From assembly GCA_941918925.1 (NCBI GenBank), contig OW799235.1, forward strand, positions 36,354,701 through 36,418,700: DNA of 64,000 nucleotides. Direction: 5' to 3'. Made by a program: the position numbers and the translations under genes. Below the pieces are notes generated by a model. That model was given only the letters and a program-made list of their open reading frames with translations. It was not told where the DNA came from and made no database searches. Shown here piece by piece: positions 47,573 to 58,235 of the stretch (the first letter of the stretch is position 1; the number at the start of each line of letters is the position of its first letter). Source of the stretch: Phyto melanocephala. Its lineage: Eukaryota; Arthropoda; Insecta; Diptera; Rhinophoridae.

Positions 47573-50430
47573 TATGGTCGACCAAAAAGGTACTTTTTTG
47601 AATTTTTGTGGTACTTTTGGTATTTTCTACATTTATGAAGGTAGGAATGTACAATCAAGGACTATTGATTCCAGGTGAGACTAAAAATGTTATGGGCGAA
47701 TAAAAAGGTACTTATTTGAATTTTTATGGTACTTTTTGTATTTTCAACGTTTGCGAAGCTAGAATTTTGAAATTAGTGACAATTGATACAAGGTGAGACT
47801 AAAAACGTTATGGGCGACCAAAAAGGTACTTTTTTGAATTTTTGTGGTACTTTTGGTATTTTTTACATTTATGAAGGTAGGATTGTACAATCAAGGACTA
47901 TTGATTCCAGGTGAGACTAAAAATGTTATGGGCGAACAAAAAGGTACTTATTTGAATTTTTATGGTACTTTTTGTATTTTCAACGTTTATAAAGATAGGA
48001 TTATACAATCAAGGACTATTGATTCCAGGTGAGACTAAAAATGTTATGGGCGACGAAAAAGGTACTTTTTTGAATTTTTATGGTACTTTTTGTATTTTCA
48101 ACGTTTGCGAAGCTAGAATTTTAAAATAAGTGGCTATTGATACAAGGTGAGACTTAAAATGTTATGGTCGACCAAAATAGTACTTTTTTGAATTTTTATG
48201 GTACTTATTGTATTTTCTACGTTTATGAATTTAGGATTGTACAATCGAGGACTATTGATTCCAGGTGAGACTCAAAATGTTATGGGCGACGAAAAAGGTA
48301 CTTTTTTGAATTTTTATGGTACTTTTTGTATTTTCAACGTTTGCGAAGCTAGAATTTTGAAATTAGTGACAATTGATACAAGGTGCGACTAAAAATGTTA
48401 TGGGCGACCAAAAAGGTACTTTTTTGAATTTTTGTGGTACTTTTTGTAATTTCAACGCTTATGAAGGTAGGATTGTACAATAAAGGACTATTGATTCCAG
48501 GTAAGACAAAAAATTTTTTGTGTGACCAAAAAGGTACTTTTTTGAATTATTATGGTACTTTTTGTATTTTCAACGTTTGCGAAGCTAGAATTTTGAAATT
48601 AGTGACTATTGATACAAGGTGAGACTAAAAATGTTATGGGCGACCAAAGAGGTACTTTTTTGAATTTTTGTGGTACTTTTGGTATTTTTTACATTTATGA
48701 AGGTAGGATTGTACAATCAAGGACTATTGATTCCAGGAGAGACCAAAAATGTTATGGGCGAACAAAAAGGTACTTATTTGAATTTTTATGGTACTTTTTG
48801 TATTTTCAACGTTTATAAAGATAGGATTATACAATCAAGGACTATTGATTCCAGGTGAGACTAAAAATGTTATGGGCGACGAAAAAGGTACTTTTTTGAA
48901 TTTTTATGGTACTTTTTGTATTTTCAACGTTTGCGAAGCTAGAATTTTAAAATAAGTGGCTATTGATACAAGGTGAGACTTAAAATGTTATGGTCGACCA
49001 AAATAGTACTTTTTTGAATTTTTATGGTACTTATTGTATTTTCTACGTTTATGAATTTAGGATTGTACAATCAAGGACTATTGATTCCAGGTGAGACTCA
49101 AAATGTTATGGGCGACGAAAAAGGTACTTTTTTGAATTTTTATGGTACTTTTTGTATTTTCAACGTTTGCGAAGCTAGAATTTTGAAATTAGTGACAATT
49201 GATACAAGGTGCGACTAAAAATATTATGGGCGACCAAAAAGGTACTTTTTTGAATTTTTGTGGTAGTTTTTGTAATTTCAACGCTTATGAAGGTAGGATT
49301 GTACAATAAAGGACTATTGATTCCAGGTAAGACAAAAAATATTATGTGTGACCAAAAAGGTACTTTTTTTAATTATTATGGTACTTTTTGTATTTTCAAC
49401 GTTTGCGAAGCTAGAATTTTGAAATTAGTGACTATTGATACAAGGTGAGACTAAAAATGTTATGGGCGACCAAAAAGGTACTTTTTTGAATTTTTGTGGT
49501 ACTTTTGGTATTTTTTACATTTATGAAGGTAGGATTGTACAATCAAGGACTATTGATTCCAGGTGAGACTAAAAATGTTATGGGCGAACAAAAAGGTACT
49601 TATTTGAATTTTTATGGTACTTTTTGTATTTTCTACGTTTATGAATTTAGGATTGTACAATCAAGGACTATTGATTCCAGGTGAGACTCAAAATGTTATG
49701 GGCGACGAAAAAGGTAATTTTTTGAATTTTTATGGTACTTTTTGTATTTTCAACGTTTGCGAAGCTAGAATTTTGAAATTAGTGACAATTGATACAAGGT
49801 GCGACTAATAATGTTATGGGCGACCAAAAAGGTACTTTTTTGAATTTTTGTGGTACTTTTTGTAATTTCAACGTTTATGAAGGTAGGATTGTACAATAAA
49901 GGACTATTGATTCCAGGTAAGACAAAAAATGTTATGTGTGACCAAAAAGGTACTTTTTTGAATTATTATGGTACTTTTTGTATTTTCAACGTTTGCGAAG
50001 CTAGAATTTTGAAATTAGTGACTATTGATACAAGGTGAGACTGAAAATGTCATGGGCAACCAAAAAAGTACTTTTTTGATTTTTATGATACTTTTGGTAT
50101 TTTCTACGTTTATGAAGGTGGGATTGTACAATGAAGGACTTTTGATTCCAGGTGAAACTAAAAATGTTATGGGCGACCAAAAAGTACTTTTTTAAATTTT
50201 TATGGTACTTTTTGTATTTTCTACGTTTATGAAGGTAGGATCTTACAATCAAGGACTTTTGATTCCAGGTGAAACTGAAAATGTTATGGGCGACCACAAA
50301 GGTACTTTTTTGAATTTTTATGGTACTCATTGTATTTTTAACGTTTGCGAAGCAAGAATTTCGAAATTAGTGATACAAGGTAAGGTTAAATATGTTATGG
50401 GCGATCAAAAAGGTACTTTTTGAATTTTAA
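47573..50430 (+). repeat. 118-bp satellite array with 826-bp higher-order repeat
   Basis: About 24 units share the words 'atgttatgggcgaccaaaaa', 'ggtactttt', 'gattgtacaatcaagg' and 'gattccaggtgagact'. Two unit types differ in the middle ('atgaaggtaggattgtacaa' against 'gcgaagctagaattttgaaa'). Near-identical segments recur exactly 826 bp apart (47844/48670/49496; 48198/49024; 48434/49260), that is seven units. The third block lacks two units (49614 and 49850 lie 590 bp after 49024 and 49260). The many short open frames here are by-products of the repeat, not genes. Confidence 0.9.
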
Positions 50431-50994
50431 TGGGAATTTTTGTATTTCCTACGTTTATAAAGCTAAAATAGTGAAATAAAGGATTATTTATTCAAGTTTA
50501 GAATTAAAATGATATTAAAAACACATAAAAAGCCTTTTTGCATTTTTATTGTACTCTTTGTATTTTTACTTTTGTAAACATAGATTCTTAAAATTAGTGT
50601 TTTTTGATCCGAGGTCTAACTCCTAATATTATGGACGACCAAAATTACTTTTTCTCTTTTTATATATTTTGTATACATAGAATTCTGAAAAAAGGTAATA
50701 ATAAACCAAGTGAAAGTTTTAGTGAAGGAAAAAATTTTACTTTTATTATTTTTAGGGTAATTTTTGCAAAATATGAATCTTAATTTTTGAAACTCAGTAG
50801 CATTGATCTTGCTTTTAGTTAGGAAATATATGCCCGATATATCCTTACTCTACTTTTTATATTTCTAAGTAAATTGAATCAAAGATACAACTGTTCATAA
50901 ATTGAACCAAAAATATTTAATAATTATAAATAGAACTTGATTATTCAATAAATAGTAAGAACTGCGCTAACGAAGTAGCGGGTTAAATGCTAGT
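47573..50994 (+). mobile_element. Helitron-like family H2 copy made largely of satellite
   Basis: Tandem ~118-bp units (47573 to about 50430) grade into diverged units and then the end 'aactgCGCTAACGAAGTAGCGggttaaatgCTAG'. CGCTA/TAGCG form a hairpin (50966-50981) that ends 9 bases before CTAG (50991-50994), followed by T. This is the Helitron 3' plan. The same end occurs in reverse at 12987 and, mutated, at 62643. No 5' end or Rep/helicase gene is visible, so the assignment is inferred. Confidence 0.6.
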
Positions 50995-51424
50995 TTAATA
51001 TATTTGGATACGATGGTAAACAAAAAGTATGTTTAACTAAAGTTTAAAAAACCTTTTTTTAAGAAAAAAAAATAGTTATTCGTGTTGTATGTAGACTTTA
51101 TTGTGCAACTGTATGCATGTAAAAGAGCGTTCTGGATGAATTGTAGTTAGGGCACTCGTCAAGAATATGGGCTATATTGAGCTGTATGTTACAGGTAGAA
51201 AAAACTGGCCCTTGAGTTGTTGCGAGAAGATTAAAAAATGTTAATAATTTAAAAAAAATGTTATGTCTTTGATTTTATATAACTGCATTGTATATTATTA
51301 TATATATTAATTTATTTTCAACAAAAAAGAAACAGTTTTGTATTTTATTATTTAATCTATTTTTCTAAAGCCTCTTCTTTTAGTTCGAGTTTTAATAAAC
51401 AATAAAAACATTTGCCATGTAGAA
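50995..51424. other. Unassigned AT-rich DNA
   Basis: Nothing supported. Confidence 0.45.
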
Positions 51425-51427
51425 CTG

Positions 51428-51560
51428 GGGCCGAATTACGGCATTCGAACGTGATCGAAATTTGAAAATTCTTCTTTCTTCTTCTTTCTTAAAAGAAAGC
51501 ACAGCAAACTCGATCGTTCGAGTAAAATTTCGTTCGATATCGAATGCCGTAATTCGGCCC
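51428..51560. mobile_element. Harbinger-type MITE with CTG target duplication, copy 1
   Basis: Ends GGGCCGAATTACGGCATTCG in perfect inverted orientation, flanked by CTG at 51425-51427 and 51561-51563. 133 bp, strongly foldback. Copy 2 is at 62135-62258 in the opposite orientation. Confidence 0.85.
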
Positions 51561-51879
51561 CTGGAAAATTAGTGAGGACAATATAATAAGGTTTAGACAG
51601 CACTCTCTAGACAATTCGCAAAAATACTTAAATATAACCAGAAACAATTGTTGTTGTTTTTACTTGATATTTAATTGTTTTAATAATTAAATAAAAAGTA
51701 AAAAAATTGCTACTAGAAGGATAATTGCTACTCGGAGGATAAATTAAATAAAATTTTTACTCAAGAAGCAGAATAATCAAAAAAGCGGCCAGTCTGCAAG
51801 TGAAAGTTATGGTAAGTGCACACATACATATACAAAAATTGTTTTGTTTTAAATAAAACAAAGTTTTAGTTTCATTGTA

Positions 51880-52063
51880 GATGTGTTACATAGGTAGGTA
51901 GGTATGGCTGGTGCAAAGTTACCCTCAGCCGCCTTACTATAGAAAGAGAAGAATAGAATAGAAATAGTTAGAATAGAAGAGAAGCAGACCAGTGCAGAGT
52001 CTCTGGCGGGAATTGAACCCGCAACCGCCAAACTAGTAGACCAGCACTAGTTCACCGGAGCAA
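51880..52063 (-). mobile_element. tRNA-derived SINE
   Basis: On the minus strand a tRNA-like head starts near 52062 with gctccggtgaactagtgctgg (A-box-like, about 52055-52039). It contains GGTTCAATTCC (B box, 52019-52009) inside a perfect 5-bp T-arm GCGGG/CCCGC. An unrelated T/C-rich body and a (CTAC)n-type tail near 51890-51905 follow. RNA polymerase III would transcribe such an element from the two boxes. The head is too diverged from a working tRNA (poor acceptor stem) to be a tRNA gene. Confidence 0.65.
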
Positions 52064-52341
52064 ATCCAATAATTCGTGTATATTTCTCAGGATTCTAATT
52101 TTTATAGATAAGTTGGCTGAATTCCTTATGTCTGTCTGATCAGGCATTTTTATCGGTAAATATTCCTTTGTGTCTAGGTACTAATTATTCTTGAAAATCT
52201 ACTGTTCGGCAGGGTATACTCGTAGTAAGTGCACTTGGTGAATCTCTACATCTTATACTTAAGTAACGAATTTAAATTAAAAATATAGATTTATATGTAC
52301 ATGTTTATGCCAGTTTAGAATAAATATTCCATTTCATCTTT

Positions 52342-53016
52342 TTATACCCGCCACCAAAAAAATGGTGGGGGTATATTCATTTTGTCATTCCGTTTGTAAC
52401 ACATCGAAATATCCATTTTAGACCCCATAAAGTATATATATTCTGAATCGGGGTTTGATTTGATGACGATCTAGCTATGTCCGTCCGTCTGTCCGTCTGT
52501 TGAAAGCACGATAGAGGTCGCACCGAAAAAGCTAAAGGGCTCAAATTTTGCCAGAATCTTTCTAATAGACAAGGTTTGTTTGGTATTGAAAATGGGCTAA
52601 ATTGGAATATTAGAAAGAGAGTTATAGCTCGTAAAGCAAGAATAGGTCGAAAAAACCGTGTCCTTCAAACATCGAAAAAAAAGTAATTGTGTCCAAACGC
52701 ATAAACGTAGAGTCATGAAACTTCGAATATATATTTCTCGAGTCAAAAGAATATTTCTCCCCAAAAATTGCTTAAATCTATGCATTAGAAAAGGAGTTAT
52801 AGGTCAAAATGTACGAAAATTTATACCGCTCAGTGTATATTTGAAGTTTAAAACGTAATAAAACTGACAAAACTATATGTACGGTTCTGAAATTTTGCAA
52901 ACATGGTTTTTTGGTCAAAGTCTTCGTTATAACGGAAGAAAAATTTGCCACGCCCACTTTTTTTTAAATTTTTATAAAAATATATAAGTCAAATTCATTA
53001 GCATTTATTCATTGCA
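52342..53016 (+). repeat. Family B dispersed repeat, 3' truncated
   Basis: Starts with the hairpin 'tatacccgccaccaaaaaaa' / 'tggtgggggtata', then 'ttttgtcattccgtttgtaa', a GTCY tract 'tccgtccgtctgtccgtctg', and 'cacgatagaggtcgcaccg'. The family tail is missing; similarity fades after about 53000. Confidence 0.75.
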
Positions 53017-53366
53017 GATGGCGACATCTGTTGAAGGCGCCACTACATTTTGCAAACACTGAGGATGATGTCTTTGCTAAACATCACGTAGAACACTAGA
53101 TGACTCTAGTAACATTTTTTTGCACAAACTACAAAGGAATTTTATAGGGGTTTGTGAAAACGAAAATGACCGAAGTTTGTTGACAAAAATTAACTAGAGT
53201 AATGATTTGTGCCCAACTTTACATATAGTTGTACACACAGTCTTATGAGGTTTAAGATTTAAAAATATTTTAAAAAAATGTGCATCAGTAGATTTAAAAT
53301 AAGTATTTGAATATTTAAAATACATATTTTAACAAATTTTTTTTTTTATCTATCTATTCTTTTGTA

Positions 53367-53566
53367 AAGGGTGGTTAAATTTTAAGGGCCACAGGGTGAT
53401 TCAAAATGGACATGCTCAGCATTTTGCTTAAACGGGAAACTTATTAGTAAGATTTTGATTTTTAAAGTTCTATAACATTTTACTTTTAAAAGATTTTCAA
53501 ACGAAATAAGTTTTGTATAATTTTAAAATTTTGTCAGCCATTAGTACATGAAAATAAATTGTTTAT
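53367..53566 (+). mobile_element. DD41D-type mariner-like end, cut by BEL insertion
   Basis: TA then AAGGGTGGTTAAATTTTAAG, the same terminal sequence as at 61804, followed by about 180 bp and then the BEL target duplication tttat. No other half was identified beyond the 3' LTR. Confidence 0.5.
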
Positions 53567-53974
53567 TGTTAGCGTCTGTCATGTGTAAACCGTATAATGT
53601 AATTTGCCTTGTGTGATTGCACACTTACATAGTGCGGTGAGTCGGCGCTGAGTCAACGCCGTTAAACGGTTTGATCAGCTCAGGCATTCTTCGTAAAACA
53701 TTCGCAATCAACAGACGACAACAACCCTCATTGCAAATTAAAAATCTAAAATTAAATTTAAATTATAAAAGAATAAAAGTGTGAGAAAAGAAAATTAAAA
53801 TAAAGGAAAAAGAAAGAGTTTTTTATTAGAAGAAAAGTGAAAGGTGAAGAAGGCAAGAAAAAGGTGAAGGTAAAAGAAGGAAGACAACCAACACAATTCA
53901 TCAACATACACGATCTACCCCAATCACTACACCGTAGCTCCAACATCCAAAGGAACACTTCAGCGAGGTAAACA
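53567..53974 (+). repeat. 5' LTR of the BEL/Pao element
   Basis: From TGTTAGCGTCTGTCATG to GAGGTAAACA. It contains a TATA-like attataaaag near 53763 that could start transcription (inference). Identical in length to the 3' LTR. Confidence 0.92.
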
Positions 53975-53976
53975 TT

Positions 53977-53992
53977 TGGTCCTTCTCCCGGC
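53977..53992 (+). promoter_or_regulatory. Putative tRNA primer-binding site
   Basis: TGGTCCTTCTCCCGG starts two bases after the LTR. It begins with TGG, the complement of a tRNA CCA end, in the place where minus-strand synthesis is primed. I cannot say which tRNA. Confidence 0.5.
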
Positions 53993-54347
53993 ATTTTGGA
54001 AGAAAAGGTGCGTAAAGTGAATTTATTTTTGGAATTACAAAAAAGTGTCTCAGTGCAGAATAAAATTTGTGTCTCGGTTGAAATTTGTTATTAATAAAGA
54101 GCAACGGTACACTTTTCTGTACAAACCGCTATAACGGATTTTTTTTGTTGTTTTTCAAAAATATTTGCTCATATTTCGGCTGCCATTTAAATTGTTGTTG
54201 TTCACAGAAATTTATTTGGAATACAACGGAATTTTTAGAATTTTTGTTACCATTTTGTACTTTGTTGTTCTTGCCTTTCATTTTCACGATAAGTGTTTCC
54301 CAAACTTTTGTTCGTGGTTCTCCCTGGTTATAATTGAATAAATTAAT

Positions 54348-57300
54348 ATGTCAACTTTTGATAAATATATCCGCGCGGCAGATGAGGTAATTAGTTTTGA
54401 GGCTAATTTAAAAGACCAAGACCTTTCAGGCTATACTAAAGAGGCCTTTGATTTTGAGAAAGAGGAACTTGGCAAAATTTGGGATAAATATAAGAAAATT
54501 TTTAATGAGTGCTCCGATGAGACGGTAGAGAGGAAAAAAGAATTGGTAGTAGTACAAACGAAACACCCACAAGTGCGCAAAACTTATATAAGGTGTTTAA
54601 ATATATTATCAAAAGCCGAACAAAAGCTAACAGAAATAGTTAAGGAAAATATAAGTGCAGCAGTTCCCAATATTTGTAGCTCCATATCTGTCCCTCCGTG
54701 TGATACTGGTGTTTTTCATGGGGATTACGTGTCGTGGCCTACATTTAGGGATATGTTTACTGCAATTTACATAAAAAATACTAAACTCAGCCCTGTAGAG
54801 AAATTGTTTTATTTATTTCAAAAAACTGATGGTGAGGCTCGAGACATTAATAGAAATATTGCGTTAACGGGAGAGAATTTTGACATTGCTTGGAACAATT
54901 TAAAATCCCAGTACGAGAACAAAAGAGTTTTAATAAATAGTCAACTTAAGTCTCTTTTTAATTTAGCCCCTTGTCTACAAGAGACTGCTGCTGAAATTAA
55001 AAGGCTTCAAAGGGAAGTGAATAATTGTATTTCAGTATTAAAGTTATATAAAGTTGATATTCTCTCATGGGATCCAATTTTTGTATTTCTATGCTCCTCA
55101 CGTCTCTCAGAATGCACATTGAATCTTTGGGAACAATCAGTGAAAAATAAAACAGAGGTCCCCAAATGGGAGGAATTAAATAATTTTCTCACTGATAGAT
55201 ATTATGCCCTTGAAAGTGTTTCGGACATCATTGCAACACATAGTGTGCCGTTATGTGGTTCCCAATCCGTGAATAATTTCAACAATCAGCCAAATAAAGT
55301 AAAACAATTTAAAGCTCATCATACAAAAGTCGACTCAGTACAGTGTAAATTATGCAAGGAAAATCATAGAATAAGTGTGTGTTCTAAATTTTTGCACATG
55401 GACTACAGAAATCGTGTTTCTACTTTAAAAAAGTTTAGATTTTGTTTCAATTGCCTTACTATTGGCCATATGTATGGTGATTGTACTAGTCCAAATAGTT
55501 GCTCGAAATGTAAAAGAAAGCACCACACATTAATGCATAAGGATTTTATACGAAAAGAAAACAGTAGTCAATCAAATTTTGTGTCTCAGGGTGAAAATCG
55601 AAATAGTTCGGTAAAAAGAATACAGTCCGCTAATATTCCTGGGCCGTCAGGAGTTGTTCAATCACATCACACGTCTGTTTCGAAGAAGGTTATGTTGGCG
55701 ACAGCTTGGGTTCATATTGTTAGTTTTGGTTCTTATTACAAGGTGCGGGCTCTAATTGATCCATGTTCTGATGAGAGTTTTATTTCCGAAAGAATACAAA
55801 AGCTTCTGAGGTTGCCCACTAGTCCAGTATCAGCTGAAGTTACGGGTCTAGGAGTTGATATAATAAGCAGATCTTCTAAGTTGGCAACGTTTGTTATTGT
55901 ATCACTTTTTAATCAGGATGTGTCTCTTAATGTTCAAGCTTTAGTCGTGCCTCGTGTAACTGGCAGTGTCCCAACACATTCGTTTAGCCCATTAACTAGC
56001 AACAAACTACCAAAATTGAATTATGCTGATCCGAAGTTTTACGAAAGCAGTGAAGTAGACTTATTATTAGGAGGTGATTTATACCCCTTTATTCTTCGTG
56101 GTGGAGTCCAACATGGTATTTTTGAATCCCTAGTGGCTCAAGAAACGATTTTTGGTTGGATTGTGACTGGCCCAACACCCAGTAATCTTTCCACACGATG
56201 TGTTAGAATGTCTCATATGACAAGAGTTTCAATCGATGACCAATTGACAAAGTTTTGGGAGTTAGAAGAAGTTTCTCGTAAAAAGGTTCTATCAGAAGAG
56301 GATAGGAAATGTGAGGAGATCTATCGTTCTACTACCACAAGAAATTCCGAAGGGAGATATATTGTTAGTCTGCCCTTTAAGAATAATATTGCTTCACTTG
56401 GTCCAAATAGACATATTGCTCTTAGTCAATATTTAAGAAATGAGAAATCATTATTGCGTAAACCAGAATTTAAGGCTCAATACGATGAGGTCCTTAAAGA
56501 ATATTTAACTTTAGGACATATGGAGAAACTCAGAGGTTCTGAAAGTAGTCCAAGTTATTATTTACCTCATCACGGAGTGTTCAAGCCCGAAAGTACAACA
56601 ACAAAATTGAGAATAGTTTTTAATGCCTCTAGTGCGACTTCTAGTGGTAAGAGTCTCAACGACATGTTGTACGTAGGCCCCATTTTGCAAGCTGATTTGG
56701 TATCTTTGATTTTGAAATGGCGATTTTATCAGTTTGTATTTAATGCGGATATTGCTAAAATGTATCGCCAAATTTTAGTAAATCCTGAACACAGACCTTT
56801 TCAAAAAGTTGTGTTTCGTAGTTCGGCAGATAGTGAGATTGAAGATTTTCAACTGAAAACGGTCACTTTCGGCGTTAATTGTGCTCCTTATTTGGCCCTA
56901 AGAACGATACTTCAATTAGCTGATGACGAAGAACTACGTTTTCCACTCGGCGCTCGAATATTGCGAGAGTGTATGTATGTTGATGATGCTCTTGTAGGGG
57001 CTCATTGTATTTCTGATGCTTTGGTGGCACGAGACCAATTAATTGGTATATTGAAGACTGCAGGATTTGAGTTACGAAAATGGACGTCAAACTCAAAACA
57101 AATTTTAAAAAATTTGCCCCAAGAGCATTTATTAAATTCAAATTTTTTGTCGCTCGATGATAAGAGCACAACGAAAACGCTTGGCGTACGATGGAATGCA
57201 GCAGAAGACGTTTTTTACTTTACGACTGAGAAAATAAAACTTAAACAGTCGTACACAAAGCGGGAAGTTCTCTCAATTATTGCTCGGCTTTTTGATCCAG

Positions 57301-58235
57301 CAGGTTGGTTAGGCCCAGTAGTTGTTAAAGCCAAAATTTTAATGCAGCAAATGTGGCTTGATAAAATAGATTGGGATGACCCAATAAAACCACTGGCTCT
57401 TACTAAATGGCAATCTTTTGTGATGAAATATAATGATATTGACTCAATTAAACTTCCCCGATGGATTAAGTATACCCCAGACTGTCATGTTGAGTTTCAT
57501 GGTTTTTGCGACGCATCAGAGTTAGCTTATGCAGCCACAATATATGTTAGAATTAGTTTTGGTGATAAAGTTTACACAAATTTGCTCACTTGCAAGACGA
57601 AAGTGGCTCCAGTGAAAAAACCATCATTGCCACGCTTGGAATTATGTGGAGCAGTACTTTTGGCAAATTTGTTTAATAGTGTAGTTCCCAACTTAAATCT
57701 TAATTCTTATATTTTATATCTGTGGTCCGATTCTACAATTGTGTTAGCTTGGCTTCGAAAGCCACCTTGTAATTGGAAAACGTTTGTGGCAAACAGAATC
57801 GCTACTATTTTAGAAAAAGTTGGTAACAAAAATTGGTTTCATGTACCTACGAATTACAACCCTGCCGATCTAGCAACCCGGGGGCTGACTCCTTCTGAAC
57901 TACGAGAAAACAAACTTTGGTGGCAAGGACCTGATTGGCTCAGGTTAGATAAATCTTTGTGGCCCCAAACTCCGTTAGAATTTCAAACTTCAGAAGATTC
58001 AAAAAGAGTCCAAGTTAATGTTGCTCGATCGTCTGAAATAGAAGATGTACTTGACCGGTTTTCAAGTTTACCCAGAGCTCTTCATGTGATTTCATACTTG
58101 TTTCGATTCTATCATCTCACCCGTAAAAGCCTTTATAAAGATGCTAAGTATGATACAACGAGAATTATGGCGACAGAATTAGCCTTTGTGCGTAACCGAC
58201 TGTTTTTCTTGTCTCAACAACAACACTTTCTATAA
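54348..58235 (+). CDS. BEL/Pao polyprotein: gag, protease, RT, RNase H (to the stop)
   Basis: 1295 residues from the ATG at 54348. The N-terminal third is the BEL gag region, with cysteine-rich knuckles at about 332-395 (CKLCKENHRISVC, CFNCLTIGHMYGDC, CSKCKRKHH). The aspartic protease motif is ALIDPCSDESF near 468-478 (DUF1758 type, with PCS where retroviral proteases have SGS/TGA). The reverse transcriptase runs from about 740, with KLRIVFNAS, FNADIAKMY and the catalytic YVDD at 877-880. RNase H follows (FHGFCDASE, LPRLELCG, LWSDSTIVL, HVPTNYNPADLATRG). It makes the particle and copies RNA to DNA in the cytoplasm. The frame ends SQQQHFL at a TAA (58233-58235), and integrase follows in the same frame, so this stop is most likely a point mutation. 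Confidence 0.92.
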   Translation: MSTFDKYIRAADEVISFEANLKDQDLSGYTKEAFDFEKEELGKIWDKYKKIFNECSDETVERKKELVVVQTKHPQVRKTYIRCLNILSKAEQKLTEIVKENISAAVPNICSSISVPPCDTGVFHGDYVSWPTFRDMFTAIYIKNTKLSPVEKLFYLFQKTDGEARDINRNIALTGENFDIAWNNLKSQYENKRVLINSQLKSLFNLAPCLQETAAEIKRLQREVNNCISVLKLYKVDILSWDPIFVFLCSSRLSECTLNLWEQSVKNKTEVPKWEELNNFLTDRYYALESVSDIIATHSVPLCGSQSVNNFNNQPNKVKQFKAHHTKVDSVQCKLCKENHRISVCSKFLHMDYRNRVSTLKKFRFCFNCLTIGHMYGDCTSPNSCSKCKRKHHTLMHKDFIRKENSSQSNFVSQGENRNSSVKRIQSANIPGPSGVVQSHHTSVSKKVMLATAWVHIVSFGSYYKVRALIDPCSDESFISERIQKLLRLPTSPVSAEVTGLGVDIISRSSKLATFVIVSLFNQDVSLNVQALVVPRVTGSVPTHSFSPLTSNKLPKLNYADPKFYESSEVDLLLGGDLYPFILRGGVQHGIFESLVAQETIFGWIVTGPTPSNLSTRCVRMSHMTRVSIDDQLTKFWELEEVSRKKVLSEEDRKCEEIYRSTTTRNSEGRYIVSLPFKNNIASLGPNRHIALSQYLRNEKSLLRKPEFKAQYDEVLKEYLTLGHMEKLRGSESSPSYYLPHHGVFKPESTTTKLRIVFNASSATSSGKSLNDMLYVGPILQADLVSLILKWRFYQFVFNADIAKMYRQILVNPEHRPFQKVVFRSSADSEIEDFQLKTVTFGVNCAPYLALRTILQLADDEELRFPLGARILRECMYVDDALVGAHCISDALVARDQLIGILKTAGFELRKWTSNSKQILKNLPQEHLLNSNFLSLDDKSTTKTLGVRWNAAEDVFYFTTEKIKLKQSYTKREVLSIIARLFDPAGWLGPVVVKAKILMQQMWLDKIDWDDPIKPLALTKWQSFVMKYNDIDSIKLPRWIKYTPDCHVEFHGFCDASELAYAATIYVRISFGDKVYTNLLTCKTKVAPVKKPSLPRLELCGAVLLANLFNSVVPNLNLNSYILYLWSDSTIVLAWLRKPPCNWKTFVANRIATILEKVGNKNWFHVPTNYNPADLATRGLTPSELRENKLWWQGPDWLRLDKSLWPQTPLEFQTSEDSKRVQVNVARSSEIEDVLDRFSSLPRALHVISYLFRFYHLTRKSLYKDAKYDTTRIMATELAFVRNRLFFLSQQQHFL

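Noticed and set aside
47844..50423. Many ATG-started frames of about 62-73 codons in the 118-bp array
   Set aside because: They are the same satellite units translated; they recur with the repeat period, lack protein character, and stop at unit borders.
47573..50430. CRISPR-like array
   Set aside because: Units are contiguous without unique spacers, and the context is eukaryotic; this is a satellite.
51880..52063. A functional tRNA gene
   Set aside because: B box and T-arm are good but the acceptor stem does not pair and an unrelated body follows; SINE fits better.
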